Positions 9,955-19,433 of a stretch of DNA of 47,128 nt are shown here, in pieces. Below the pieces are notes generated by a model. The model saw nothing but the letters and a program-made list of their open reading frames with translations. It was not told where the DNA came from and made no database searches. The translations under genes were made by a program, and so were the position numbers. The DNA lies in NCBI GenBank assembly GCA_947460255.1, contig CANHIS010000020.1, forward strand, positions 1 through 47,128. The letters run 5' to 3'. Position 1 is the stretch's first letter; the number at the start of each line of letters is the position of its first letter. Source of the DNA: Bacteroidota bacterium. GTDB lineage: Bacteria > Bacteroidota > Bacteroidia > M30B66.

Positions 9955-11238
9955 CTACAGAAATTGCATTGGATGTCTGAAGTTAAGACCACGAATTCCC
10001 CATTCAATTCTCAATCCTACTGATAAGTGAAACAAATTTCCAGAGACAAGTGTTGGTTGGTAGAAAAGATTATGAATATAACCCATATTAATTTGCAGAT
10101 AATAATTGCTAAAATCTTTGTTCCCATAGACTAATGTTGGATGCATTGTAACATCCTTTCCTAGTAAAATGGACATTGAAAGTCCGGCATCAATATTTAA
10201 TCGAAATCTATTGAAATCAGGAGTTTCAATGGTATCCGTTTCATTCTGAATGTTATTTAAACTACTCGCGTTAAGTCCAAAAATTGTGTTTAACAAGAAT
10301 TTGTCTGAATTGATTGCTAAGAAACTTGGCCTTAAGGAAAACAAAAACAGACTCACTCTATCACTGCTTGTGATATCTATCTGCTCGATTGCCTGAAGTT
10401 GTTTCGATCCATTTCCGAGATCTCCAATATTCATTCTTGCTGAAAGGCTCCATCTGTTCCATTTACATCCAGCCTCTAATGAAAAGTAGAATCCTGAATT
10501 TAAATACTCGGTGATTTGCCCTCCTAAAAAATAACGTCCTATGGAAAAATCAAGAAAATCAGTGTGGTTAGGAAAAAAAGAAACCTTAATACTTGACATT
10601 CTATTAAGAAAAACTTTACATCCACATTCTTCATAGCTTCTTACTAATAATCCTTGAGATTCATTAACTAAAGTCATCAATTCGCTTGGTTTATCCTCTA
10701 TAGTTAACAAAATTGCCTTCCAATAGAAGATTAACAATTCTTTTTCCGAAGGCCGTAAGCCAGCATATTGAATATCATAAATAACACGTTCTGAAGCACT
10801 TTGCCATTTACTTAACAAATCTTGTCCAACTAGACCACAATTGAAGTTTGGCTGATGAATATTAAATTCCTGAACATCAAAATTAAAGAAGTCTTTGCCA
10901 TTTCGAAGATCATCTAAAATCAAATCGAATTTACCAATGATGAAAAATGATAGGTGTTTCTCACCGTTAGATATTAAATTATTCACACTTTGTAAATGAC
11001 CAAAATGATAATTTGCCGTAACTGTATTGACCGCCTTTTTTAATGCATCTGTATCATCTTCTAAGATGATTTCAATTAATTTCTTTCGTTCCTCACAAGT
11101 AAAATCAAGGTAACTTCTTTCATTTCCTTTAAAAATTATAGTGTCAGGGATTTCTGCCTGTGAAAAAATTATTGATGGACAGAAAAGTATTGCGGTTAAG
11201 GCGATGTTATATTTTAATAGATTATTCTTTATTTTCAT
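9955..11238 (-). CDS. secreted protein with C-terminal barrel-like region, unknown function
   Basis: This roughly 427-residue protein has an N-terminal signal peptide, a helical first half (about residues 35-210, with Cys at SYEECGCKVF), and a strand-rich second half with alternating patterns and a closing LSVGLRIEWGIRGLNF segment. That suggests an outer-membrane beta-barrel at the C-terminus. No named family is recognised. The ATG at 11238 (MKIKNNLLKYN) is as good as the one at 11244. An attC-like repeat follows it in the same direction, so it may be a cassette gene separated from the main array. Confidence 0.6.
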   Translation of the reverse strand: MKIKNNLLKYNIALTAILFCPSIIFSQAEIPDTIIFKGNERSYLDFTCEERKKLIEIILEDDTDALKKAVNTVTANYHFGHLQSVNNLISNGEKHLSFFIIGKFDLILDDLRNGKDFFNFDVQEFNIHQPNFNCGLVGQDLLSKWQSASERVIYDIQYAGLRPSEKELLIFYWKAILLTIEDKPSELMTLVNESQGLLVRSYEECGCKVFLNRMSSIKVSFFPNHTDFLDFSIGRYFLGGQITEYLNSGFYFSLEAGCKWNRWSLSARMNIGDLGNGSKQLQAIEQIDITSSDRVSLFLFSLRPSFLAINSDKFLLNTIFGLNASSLNNIQNETDTIETPDFNRFRLNIDAGLSMSILLGKDVTMHPTLVYGNKDFSNYYLQINMGYIHNLFYQPTLVSGNLFHLSVGLRIEWGIRGLNFRHPMQFL

Positions 11239-11588
11239 ATCCAACTACAAATTAACGCAACAGATTCAATAGGTTAAAACCATGAACCCCAAAACTATAA
11301 AAATGTCTAATACAAACCTTTATGTATTTCTTGAACTTGTCTTGGAAAACATACAAATATTGAGCAGTAGTAATACAAACAGTTGTTTCCGCTAAAGTTT
11401 TGCAGTATACCCGAAGATTTGGATTGGTGAACGAAACCTTTCAATTTGCAAAATCTCCAAATTTCGTTTAGCTGCATTTATAAGCTGCCGTTCGTCAAAA
11501 TGGTTTCGCAACTTTGTTATTGATTATCTAAAATAATTCTGATTATTCGATCATTTTCCAATGATACCATTTAAAGAAGAACCCAGCT
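11239..11588. other. gene-free stretch
   Basis: About 350 bp between two minus-strand genes. A weak inverted arrangement around 11400-11530 recalls the attC-like repeats but lacks their conserved centre, so it is not called. Confidence 0.4.
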
Positions 11589-12533
11589 TTATTTAATAAC
11601 GACGACTTTATGAGTTTTAACGCCACTTAATGCAGGTATTACAAGATAATAGATGCCGCTTTCCAAGTCTGGTAAATAATCGACATGGGCTTCTCCGTTC
11701 TGGTTTAAATCGACATTACAAATTTGCTGCCCAATTGAATTAAATAAAGCCACCCTTAATAAATTTGGTTGAACCATGCAGCTCGTCAATTTAACATGAA
11801 AATCTCCATTATTAGGATTGGGGAACAAAGAGAACAAATTGCATATGGTATCGGTTTCAGGAATTAATGTAGAGAAATTTATTGTTTGTTGGATGAATTC
11901 TGTGTCGCAAGGGCAAAAAGCAGTGATGCTCAACATAAAGCTATCGGAAGACGAATATGAATAAGTAATTGAATCGGACGAATAAGCAGGAACCGAATTA
12001 TCGCCAAAGTCAATTTCTGAAAAACACTTCAAATAAATAACTATCTCTTTGTCATTGATTTTTTTGATGCGAAAAAAAGTTTCTGGCAAGTATCTATTGA
12101 TACAATCTTGTGTTACTTGATGAGAAATCAAATAACCAAGAGGAATATTTGAATATTGTCCTCCGCTTAACAGTAAACCGTTGCAATCCACTCTGCCATG
12201 GTTTAAAAAATAACCTTGCACACTGATGAATGCGGTGAACAGTTCTCCTTGATTGTAAACCGAAACATTCTGACCGACAAACAAATCAGAATTCCCACAT
12301 AGGTAACCACAAAATTTAATATTGAGATACGTAGATCCCGAAAGGTAAATGTCTTGATCAAAGCTAAGATGATGTTCAATAATAATGGTGTCTTCGGCAA
12401 GATCCGGAATCTGATTATTTACCCAGGTATCTGGTGAGAAAAAATCACCGTCCTGAGCGGATACTACCGATGCAGCTTCAATACTAGGCTTACAGAAGGC
12501 AATGAAAATAAGAATGAGAAGCCAATTTTTCAT
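11589..12533 (-). CDS. T9SS-secreted protein of unknown function
   Basis: This roughly 314-residue protein has a signal peptide starting at the ATG at 12533. The longer frame to 12605 adds an unlikely 24-residue leader, so the later start is chosen. The body has a G8-like opening (GDFFSPDTWVNNQIPD, then IIEHHLSFDQDIYLSG) suggesting a beta-helix. The last 75 residues form a type A T9SS sorting domain (LFPNPNNGDFHVKL, then LESGIYYLVI). It is predicted to be exported through the type IX system and attached or released at the cell surface. Function of the body is not known. Confidence 0.75.
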   Translation of the reverse strand: MKNWLLILIFIAFCKPSIEAASVVSAQDGDFFSPDTWVNNQIPDLAEDTIIIEHHLSFDQDIYLSGSTYLNIKFCGYLCGNSDLFVGQNVSVYNQGELFTAFISVQGYFLNHGRVDCNGLLLSGGQYSNIPLGYLISHQVTQDCINRYLPETFFRIKKINDKEIVIYLKCFSEIDFGDNSVPAYSSDSITYSYSSSDSFMLSITAFCPCDTEFIQQTINFSTLIPETDTICNLFSLFPNPNNGDFHVKLTSCMVQPNLLRVALFNSIGQQICNVDLNQNGEAHVDYLPDLESGIYYLVIPALSGVKTHKVVVIK

Positions 12534-13134
12534 GTTGTTAATATATGCATTTTCCTCTTGTGATTTCCCAGCCGTATTAACATCCGACAAGGAATTCTGT
12601 TTCATTTAATCGTTCTTCTATTAAAAGTATCAAATATGATGAAGTTGATTTTCAAAGGTTGCTAATAGCTATTTGCCAGCCGACTTTTGTTAACACCCAA
12701 ACATTAGGTACCACCAAAAATAGAAATAAAATCGCTCAGGATCTTCTGCTGGTTCTACTTACACTTTGCCGCCTCAACTACCTCTCAACTCAAGCAACCT
12801 GTGCGCCGTTAAAAACTGTTAAGCCTTCAGAAAACTTGCAACTTCAGCAGTTTAGAGAATTACGTTTAATACGCTCCTATTAATCTTGAACCATCTCGCC
12901 TATAGTATTCCTCGGAACTTTTTTCATAACCAAAAAGTATCGCAAAAAAGTCTAGGGAAATGTAATGCTTCCCCGGAGCCATTTCAAGTCAGAAACTCGA
13001 ACTACTTATCGTCACAAATGCCCTGCAGAACACCTGCGACAGCAAAAGAGACTGCAAAGGAAAAATCTTGGTAAAAAGCCTGATTGTTTCTTCGATGGAT
13101 GCCCTATTTTTGCCCAATAATCCTCACATCAAGA
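12534..13134. other. intergenic region with dispersed repeats
   Basis: About 600 bp between divergently transcribed T9SS genes; short open frames here look spurious. It contains a CTTTTTTCATAAC-type repeat (12911-12985) whose relative lies at 19533-19600, and a CAAATG/CACCTG hairpin (13015-13036) related to those at 17631 and 17727. Promoters for both flanking genes should lie here. Confidence 0.55.
12911..12985. repeat. dispersed repeat with ACTTTTTTCATAAC palindrome
   Basis: GGAACTTTTTTCATAACC, AAAAAGTATCGC, then AAAAAGTCTAGGGAAAT and AATGCTTCCCCGGAGCC. The copy at 19533-19600 shows the same order of blocks with substitutions. It is a short dispersed intergenic repeat of unknown role. Confidence 0.5.
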
Positions 13135-16100
13135 ATGAAGAATTTAGTTTTAATTATTTCGGTATTTATTACCATTCAACTATCTGCCCAATTAACGGTT
13201 CCCCAATCAGGTGTCAATAATTACACAGTTTGTGCAGGTTCTTTGTACGATTCTGGTGGAGAATTTGGGAATTACGGTAATAACTCAAATGGATATACGG
13301 TGCTTAATCCGAGTACTCCAGGAAATATGGTACAGATCGGTGGTACGCTCAATGGGGAGAACTGCTGCGATTTCATGCAAATATTCAATGGTGCAGGATT
13401 GGGTGGGAATTTACTTTGGTCGGGAAATACTTCCGTTGGAACGGTGCCAATAATTACATCCACAGTAGGGCCATTAACGGTGCAGTTTATTTCCAATGGT
13501 AGTGTCGTTGGAACTGGCTTCGTCTTGGATATTATTTGTGTTCCACCAGCAACACTCACCGTACCTGAAACAGGAGTGAATAATTACACAGTGTGTTCAG
13601 GTACTTTATACGATTCTGGTGGACCATCAGGCGGTTACGCCAACAATTCTAATGGATATACAATTCTCAACCCGAGCAATCCGGGCTATATGATGAGAGT
13701 AAATGGAAGTTCCCTCGGGGAAAGTACCTTCGACGTTATCCAAATCTACAATGGAGCTGGATTAACAGGCAACTTGCTCTGGGAGGGTAGTCCCGGTATT
13801 GGCTCTATTCCGACCATTACATCCACCGCAGGGCCATTAACAGTGAAATTCACCTCGAATTCAAGCAATACAGGAAATGGATTTGCCCTAGATCTCATCT
13901 GTTTACCTCCAACAACCTTCACAGTTCCAACATCAGGCGTCAATACCTATACTGTTTGTTCGGGTACTTTATATGATTCGGGTGGTCCTTTTGGAAATTA
14001 CAGCGACAATACAAGCGGATATACAGTGCTCAATCCAAGCAATCCAGGAAACATGGTGCAGATCGGTGGTACGTTCAATGGACAGAACTGCTGCGATTTC
14101 ATGCAGATATTCAATGGCGCTGGATTGGGTGGGAATTTACTTTGGTCGGGAATAGCATCTCTTGAAGGCGTCCCAACTATCACATCCACGGTAGGGCCGT
14201 TAACTGTGCAATTTATTTCCAACGGGAACACGGTTGGAGCAGGCTTCGCTTTGGATATAAACTGCTTACCTCCTGCGACTTTAACAGTACCTGTATCAGG
14301 AGTAAACTCTTACACAGTTTGCTCAGGTACTTTATACGATTCGGGTGGACCATCAGGCTCTTATGCCAACAATTCTAATGGATATACGATTCTCAATCCG
14401 AGCAATCCGGGTTACATGATGAGGTTAAGCGGAAGTTCCATCGGAGAAAATGTATTCGACGTTATCCAAATCTACAATGGAGCTGGCCTTACTGGAAACT
14501 TGCTCTGGGAAGGCAGTCCAGGCTTGGGTTCTATTCCAACCATCACATCCACCGCAGGGCCATTAACAGTGAAATTCACCTCAAATTCTAGCACTACAGG
14601 AAACGGTTTCGCTTTGGATTTGATTTGTTTACCTCCAACAACCTTCACCGTTCCAACATCAGGCGTGAATACCTATACAGTTTGCTCGGGTACTTTATAT
14701 GATTCGGGTGGTCCTTTGGGAAATTACAGCGACAATTCAAGCGGATATACAGTGCTTAATCCAAGCAATCCCGGAAATATGGTGCAGATTGGTGGCACGT
14801 TCACCGGACAGAATTGCTGCGATTTCATGCAGATATTCAACGGAGAAGGATTGGGTGGAAATTTACTTTGGTCGGGAAACACATCCGTTGGGACGGTACC
14901 AACCATTACATCCACGGCAGGGCCGTTAACTGTGCAGTTTTCTTCCAATGGAAATATCGTTGGAACGGGCTTCGCTTTAGATATTAACTGTTTACCTCCT
15001 GCGACTTTCACGGTTCCGGCAACAGGTAACAATGAATACACGGTATGTTCAGGTATTTTATACGATTCGGGTGGACCATCGGGCTCATACGCCAACAATT
15101 CTAATGGTTATACGATCCTCTACCCTAGTAATCCGGGCTATATGATGAGGGTAAACGGAAGTTCCATCGGGGAAAATGTATTCGACGTTATCCAAATTTA
15201 CAATGGAGCCGGACTTACAGGAAACCTACTCTGGGAAGGCAGTCCAGGCTTGGGCTCTATTCCAACCATCACATCCACCGCAGGGCCATTAACAGTGAAA
15301 TTCACATCGAATTCAAGCACTACAGGAAATGGATTCGCCTTGGATTTGATTTGCTTACCTCCAACTACCTTCACCGTTCCAACATCAGGCGTCAATAGTT
15401 ATACAGTTTGCTCGGGCACTTTATATGATTCGGGTGGACCGCTTGGAAATTACAGCGACAATTCAAGCGGATATACAGTGCTTAATCCAAGCAATCCGGG
15501 AAACATGGTGCAGATAGGTGGTACTTTCACCGGACAGAGCTGCTGCGATTTCATGCAGATATTCAACGGAGAAGGATTGGGTGGAAATTTACTTTGGTCT
15601 GGAAATACTTCCGTTGGGTCGGTACCAACCATTACATCCACGGCAGGGCCTTTAACCGTGCAGTTTATTTCCAGTGGAAGTATCGTTGGAGCAGGCTTCG
15701 CCTTGGATATTAATTGTGTACCTCCGACAACTTTCATCGTACCAGCATCAGGCAACAATGAATACACGGTGTGTTCGGGTACCTTATATGATTCGGGTGG
15801 ACCATCAGGCTCTTACGCCAACAATTCTAATGGATATACGATTCTTTATCCAAGCAATCCGGGCTATATGATGCGGGTAAGCGGAATTTCCTTGGGAGAA
15901 AGTGCCTCCGATGTTATCCAAATTTACAACGGAGCCGGACTTTCAGGAAACTTGCTCTGGGAAGGAAGCCCTGGCTTGGGCTCTATCCCAACCATCACAT
16001 CCACCGCAGGGCCTTTAACAGTAAAATTCACTTCAAATTCCAATACAGTAGGAAATGGATTTGCCTTGGATCTCATTTGTATTGCTCCAACTAACTTCAC

Positions 16101-17604
16101 CGTTCCAACATCTGGAGTCAATAGCTACTCAGTTTGCTCGGGTACTTTGTATGATTCGGGCGGTCCATTTGGAAATTACAGCGACGATTCAAATGGATAT
16201 ACAGTGCTCAATCCCAGCAATCCTGGAAGTTTGATGCAAATCGGTGGAACGTTCACGGGACAGAACTGCTGCGATTTTTTGAATATATTCAATGGCGTAG
16301 GATTGGGTGGAAATTTACTTTGGTCTGGAAATGCTTCCGTAGGATCGGTACCTACCATCACATCCACGTCGGGGCCGTTAACGGTGCAGTTTCTATCCAA
16401 TGGAAGTGTTGTTGGAACGGGCTTCGCCTTGGATATTAACTGTTTACAAACATCGAGCTGCACGCCCACTATTTTCATCAGCAGCAGCCAAGGCACGAGT
16501 ATTTGTGTGGGCCAGGAAGTAGTTTATTCTGCATCCATCAACAATGGAGGTACAAGCCCCACTTACCAATGGAAACGCAACGGCAACATTGTAGGCACCT
16601 CACCTACTTACACCAGCAGTTCGATCATCAATGGCGATGTAATCACCTGCGAACTCACCAGCAATGCATCCTGCGCCAGTGTTAACGTGGTTGTTAGCAA
16701 TTCGCTCAATATGGTCGTAAACAGCTTCGCAACGCCAAGTTTCACCCAAGTAACAGCCATCTGCGCAGGCGCAACACTGCTACCATTGCCCACCACATCG
16801 AACAACGGGATTTCCGGATCATGGACGCCATCCATGAACAACAACACAACCACGACTTACACCTTTTCCCCTAACGGGGGACAATGTGGCACGACCGCAA
16901 CAATGACCATTGGAGTAAATCCGAATACAACGCCAAACTTCACACCAGTGGGGCCTTTCTGCGCAGGACAGTTCATTGCGCCACTTCCCGCTACATCGCT
17001 CAACGGGATTACGGGCAACTGGTCGCCGGCCATAAACAATTCAGTAACTACCACTTACACCTTTACCCCTAGCGGGGGACAATGTGCCTCTCCAACAACC
17101 ACGAGCATCGGAATTAATACAAACCCTTCGGTAGCCATTACATTCGATGGGGCGCTGCTCACAACGGAAGCTGGATTCACTGATTATGCTTGGACCATCA
17201 ACGGAAACACCATTCTGGGAGCCAATACAAACGAAACCTTTGTGGGTGAAGTTGGACTTTACACCGTTACAGTGACCGATGCCAATGGATGCACTGCAAC
17301 AGCTTCGTTTGATGTACAAATTGTTGGATTAGCCGACCTTGGTTTAGGCGATGCAATTGCCATTTTCCCTAATCCGAGCAATGGAAGTACGACATTAAGC
17401 ATTCAATTGTTGGAAGCACAACAAGTAAGCCTCATGATTCTTGACATCCAAGGAAAAATTCAATTCCAACATAATTACGCCTTCAAATCAGGCAAAAACG
17501 AGGTGCTCATCGACCTCAGCACATTGGCTGATGGGGTGTATTTTGTGCAATTAGAAAATTCGAATTTCAAACACACAAAACGGTTGGTGAAGTTGGAGAA
17601 TTAA
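13135..17604 (+). CDS. giant T9SS-secreted protein with nine CUB-like repeats
   Basis: This 1489-residue surface or secreted protein starts at the ATG at 13135, which opens a signal peptide (the frame to 13084 begins at a TTG). From 13195 to 16461 there are nine repeats of exactly 363 bp (121 residues), alternating type A (CCDFMQIFNGAGLGGNLLW) and type B (FDVIQIYNGAGLTGNLLW). Each has VCSGTLYDSGG, GYTVLNPSNPG, TITSTAGPLTV and GFALD, a CUB-domain-like pattern. An Ig/PKD-like segment, two CAGA-LPATSNGITG-type repeats and a final Ig-like domain follow. The C-terminal type A sorting domain (IFPNPSNGSTTLSIQLLEAQ) directs type IX export. A role in adhesion or binding at the cell surface is inferred. 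Confidence 0.85.
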   Translation: MKNLVLIISVFITIQLSAQLTVPQSGVNNYTVCAGSLYDSGGEFGNYGNNSNGYTVLNPSTPGNMVQIGGTLNGENCCDFMQIFNGAGLGGNLLWSGNTSVGTVPIITSTVGPLTVQFISNGSVVGTGFVLDIICVPPATLTVPETGVNNYTVCSGTLYDSGGPSGGYANNSNGYTILNPSNPGYMMRVNGSSLGESTFDVIQIYNGAGLTGNLLWEGSPGIGSIPTITSTAGPLTVKFTSNSSNTGNGFALDLICLPPTTFTVPTSGVNTYTVCSGTLYDSGGPFGNYSDNTSGYTVLNPSNPGNMVQIGGTFNGQNCCDFMQIFNGAGLGGNLLWSGIASLEGVPTITSTVGPLTVQFISNGNTVGAGFALDINCLPPATLTVPVSGVNSYTVCSGTLYDSGGPSGSYANNSNGYTILNPSNPGYMMRLSGSSIGENVFDVIQIYNGAGLTGNLLWEGSPGLGSIPTITSTAGPLTVKFTSNSSTTGNGFALDLICLPPTTFTVPTSGVNTYTVCSGTLYDSGGPLGNYSDNSSGYTVLNPSNPGNMVQIGGTFTGQNCCDFMQIFNGEGLGGNLLWSGNTSVGTVPTITSTAGPLTVQFSSNGNIVGTGFALDINCLPPATFTVPATGNNEYTVCSGILYDSGGPSGSYANNSNGYTILYPSNPGYMMRVNGSSIGENVFDVIQIYNGAGLTGNLLWEGSPGLGSIPTITSTAGPLTVKFTSNSSTTGNGFALDLICLPPTTFTVPTSGVNSYTVCSGTLYDSGGPLGNYSDNSSGYTVLNPSNPGNMVQIGGTFTGQSCCDFMQIFNGEGLGGNLLWSGNTSVGSVPTITSTAGPLTVQFISSGSIVGAGFALDINCVPPTTFIVPASGNNEYTVCSGTLYDSGGPSGSYANNSNGYTILYPSNPGYMMRVSGISLGESASDVIQIYNGAGLSGNLLWEGSPGLGSIPTITSTAGPLTVKFTSNSNTVGNGFALDLICIAPTNFTVPTSGVNSYSVCSGTLYDSGGPFGNYSDDSNGYTVLNPSNPGSLMQIGGTFTGQNCCDFLNIFNGVGLGGNLLWSGNASVGSVPTITSTSGPLTVQFLSNGSVVGTGFALDINCLQTSSCTPTIFISSSQGTSICVGQEVVYSASINNGGTSPTYQWKRNGNIVGTSPTYTSSSIINGDVITCELTSNASCASVNVVVSNSLNMVVNSFATPSFTQVTAICAGATLLPLPTTSNNGISGSWTPSMNNNTTTTYTFSPNGGQCGTTATMTIGVNPNTTPNFTPVGPFCAGQFIAPLPATSLNGITGNWSPAINNSVTTTYTFTPSGGQCASPTTTSIGINTNPSVAITFDGALLTTEAGFTDYAWTINGNTILGANTNETFVGEVGLYTVTVTDANGCTATASFDVQIVGLADLGLGDAIAIFPNPSNGSTTLSIQLLEAQQVSLMILDIQGKIQFQHNYAFKSGKNEVLIDLSTLADGVYFVQLENSNFKHTKRLVKLEN
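13195..16461 (+). repeat. tandem array: 9 x 363 bp (4.5 x 726 bp) coding repeat
   Basis: Repeat starts fall at 13195, 13558, 13921, 14284, 14647, 15010, 15373, 15736 and 16099, always 363 bp apart with no indel. Odd and even units form two subtypes, so the true unit is an A-B pair of 726 bp; units of the same subtype are near-identical at the DNA level. This points to recent duplication of pairs or ongoing homogenisation. Confidence 0.9.
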
Positions 17605-17610
17605 TAGCAA

Positions 17611-17628
17611 AAAAGTCTGGAGACTTTT
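17611..17628 (+). terminator. AAAAGTC-TGGA-GACTTTT hairpin, likely terminator
   Basis: A perfect 7-bp stem with a TGGA loop begins 7 bp past the stop of the CUB-repeat gene and ends in a short T run. A second copy of the core lies at 17696-17711. Confidence 0.6.
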
Positions 17629-17630
17629 CA

Positions 17631-17652
17631 CAAGTGACCTGCGGAACACTTG
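17631..17652. repeat. CAAGTG/CACTTG hairpin repeat, copy 1
   Basis: CAAGTG and CACTTG arms enclose ACCTGCGGAA, followed by CGACTGC. Copy 2 is at 17727-17748; diverged copies are at 13015-13036, near 19470 and near 19790. All lie in non-coding DNA around the T9SS genes. Confidence 0.6.
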
Positions 17653-17726
17653 CGACTGCTGAGAATTAAAACAGACTTGAAATTGATAGCATTTTAAAGT
17701 CTGGAGACTTTAACTACTTATCGTCA

Positions 17727-17748
17727 CAAGTGCCCTGTGGAACACTTG
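17727..17748. repeat. CAAGTG/CACTTG hairpin repeat, copy 2
   Basis: Same arms as copy 1 with CCCTGTGGAA in the loop, followed by CAACAGC. The block ACTACTTATCGTCA just before it is also found before the copy at 13015. Confidence 0.6.
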
Positions 17749-17867
17749 CAACAGCATAGAAAATCGTTAATAATCAATACACAAATCTGTAGGCTTGCAA
17801 ACAGAAAAAAAACAGGGCGAAACCGAAAAGCCAAATGAGTAGGACAATAATTAATTAAAATAATAAA

Positions 17868-19433
17868 ATGAAGTTTTTCTTAAGCTTTTTACTGATTGCA
17901 TTGTGTAGTACAAAAACGGATGCGCAAGCGTGTTTTTCTGCGGCTACGAACTTTCCAGCAGGTTCGAGCCCTTGGATTGCTACCAGCGCCGATTTTAATG
18001 GAGACGGTTTTATGGATGTTGCAGTTGCGAATTTTAGTTCTGGCAATTCTATTTCGGTTTTGTTAGGCAGTGGATCGGGCAGCTTTTCTGCACCCTCTAA
18101 TTTCACAGCTGGAACAGATCCTTCTTCAATTACAAGTTCTGATTTTAATGATGATGGCAATATGGATTTAGCAGTTGCGAATCTAACTTCCAATAATGTT
18201 TCAATATTATTAGGGAATGGTTCAGGGAATTTTGCAGCCAGCACTAATTTCTCAGCAGGAATAAATCCAAGTGGCATAACCAGTGCCGATTTTAATGGAG
18301 ATGGGAAGAAAGATTTAGCTGTTGCTAATTTCACTTCAAACAATGTTTCAATATTGCTCGGCAACGGATTGGGAAGTTTCGCCGCAGCAACAAATTTTGC
18401 TGTAGGAACATCACCACAAACTATTGTTAGTACTGATTTTAATGCAGATGGAAATATGGATTTAGCAACTGATGGTAGCAATGTATCTGTAATAATTGGG
18501 AATGGACTTGGGAGTTTTGCAGATTTTACCACCTACACTGTAACTGGTGGAGCATATTCAATTGTGAGTGGCGATTTTAATGGAGATAATGCGATTGATT
18601 TAGCTGCAGCTGAAAAACCATCAAATAATATCTCTGTATTCATAGGAAATGGATCGGGCAGTTTTGATCCGGCAATCAATTTTACAGTTGGCACAGGACC
18701 AGAGTCGGTTATAGCTGCCGATTTTAATGGAGATGGCAATTTGGATTTAGCAACAGCAAATTATACATCAAATAACTTATCGGTATTGATGAACAATGGA
18801 TTAGGAAGTTTTGCTCCAGCCACTAATTTTTCTGTCGGAATAGCACCCACATCAATTGTAAGTGCTGATTTTAATGAAGATGGTAAAATGGATTTATTGA
18901 CAACGAATGCAAATTCAAATAACGTAAGCGTATTGCTTAATTTTATTCCAATTGTAACAGCTACAGTGAATGATGCTACAATTACGGCAGACCAAAATGA
19001 AGCCTCATACCAATGGTTAGATTGCAATGGATTTTCACCTATTTCTGGAGAAACAAATCAAAGTTTTAACCTAACTGCCACAGGAACCTATGCTGTTATT
19101 GTAACTCAAAACGGCTGTTCTGATACTTCAGCTTGTTACAGCATCAATACTGTTGGAATTGTTGAAAATAGTACTTCCGATGCTATTGACATTTTCCCTA
19201 ATCCGAGCAATGGTAACACTACCTTAAGCATTCAATTGTTGGATGCACAACAGGTAAACCTCATGATTCTTGACATCCAAGGAAAAATTCAATTCAAACA
19301 AAATTACTCCTTCAAATCAGGCAAAAACGAAGTGCTCATCGACCTCAGCAAATTGGCCGATGGGGTGTATTTTGTTCAATTAGAAAATTCGAATTTCAAA
19401 CACACAAAACGGTTAGTGAAGTTGGAGAATTAA
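17868..19433 (+). CDS. T9SS-secreted VCBS/FG-GAP repeat protein
   Basis: This 521-residue protein has a signal peptide (ATG at 17868) and seven repeats of about 48 residues from residue 25 to about 360. Each carries a calcium-loop motif of the DFNGDGxxD type followed by LAVANxxSNNVSVLLGNGxGSF, which is the VCBS/FG-GAP pattern and predicts a beta-propeller. A short Ig-like segment (about residues 365-420) precedes a type A T9SS sorting domain. The sorting domain is almost the same as that of the upstream 1489-residue protein, and the DNA match continues to the stop codon. Surface display with a binding role is inferred; no enzyme domain is seen. Confidence 0.85.
   Translation: MKFFLSFLLIALCSTKTDAQACFSAATNFPAGSSPWIATSADFNGDGFMDVAVANFSSGNSISVLLGSGSGSFSAPSNFTAGTDPSSITSSDFNDDGNMDLAVANLTSNNVSILLGNGSGNFAASTNFSAGINPSGITSADFNGDGKKDLAVANFTSNNVSILLGNGLGSFAAATNFAVGTSPQTIVSTDFNADGNMDLATDGSNVSVIIGNGLGSFADFTTYTVTGGAYSIVSGDFNGDNAIDLAAAEKPSNNISVFIGNGSGSFDPAINFTVGTGPESVIAADFNGDGNLDLATANYTSNNLSVLMNNGLGSFAPATNFSVGIAPTSIVSADFNEDGKMDLLTTNANSNNVSVLLNFIPIVTATVNDATITADQNEASYQWLDCNGFSPISGETNQSFNLTATGTYAVIVTQNGCSDTSACYSINTVGIVENSTSDAIDIFPNPSNGNTTLSIQLLDAQQVNLMILDIQGKIQFKQNYSFKSGKNEVLIDLSKLADGVYFVQLENSNFKHTKRLVKLEN

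Larger units (their letters stand above)
17605..17867. other. intergenic hairpin cluster
   Basis: This 263-bp spacer holds two copies each of two hairpins: AAAGTC-TGGA-GACTTT (17611-17628 and 17696-17711) and CAAGTG...CACTTG (17631-17652 and 17727-17748). It lies between two T9SS genes on the same strand. Confidence 0.6.

Noticed and set aside
11400-11530. Possible attC-like repeat after the 11589-12533 gene
   Set aside because: Some GTTTCG/CGAAAC inverted sequence is present, but neither the conserved centre nor the end cores are convincing.
12659-13074. Two plus-strand open frames of 74 and 62 residues upstream of the CUB-repeat gene
   Set aside because: They run through dispersed repeats, with no signal peptide or family resemblance.
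13272-17319. Many open frames opposite or out of frame with the CUB-repeat gene
   Set aside because: They recur with the 363/726-bp period as shadows of the repeats.
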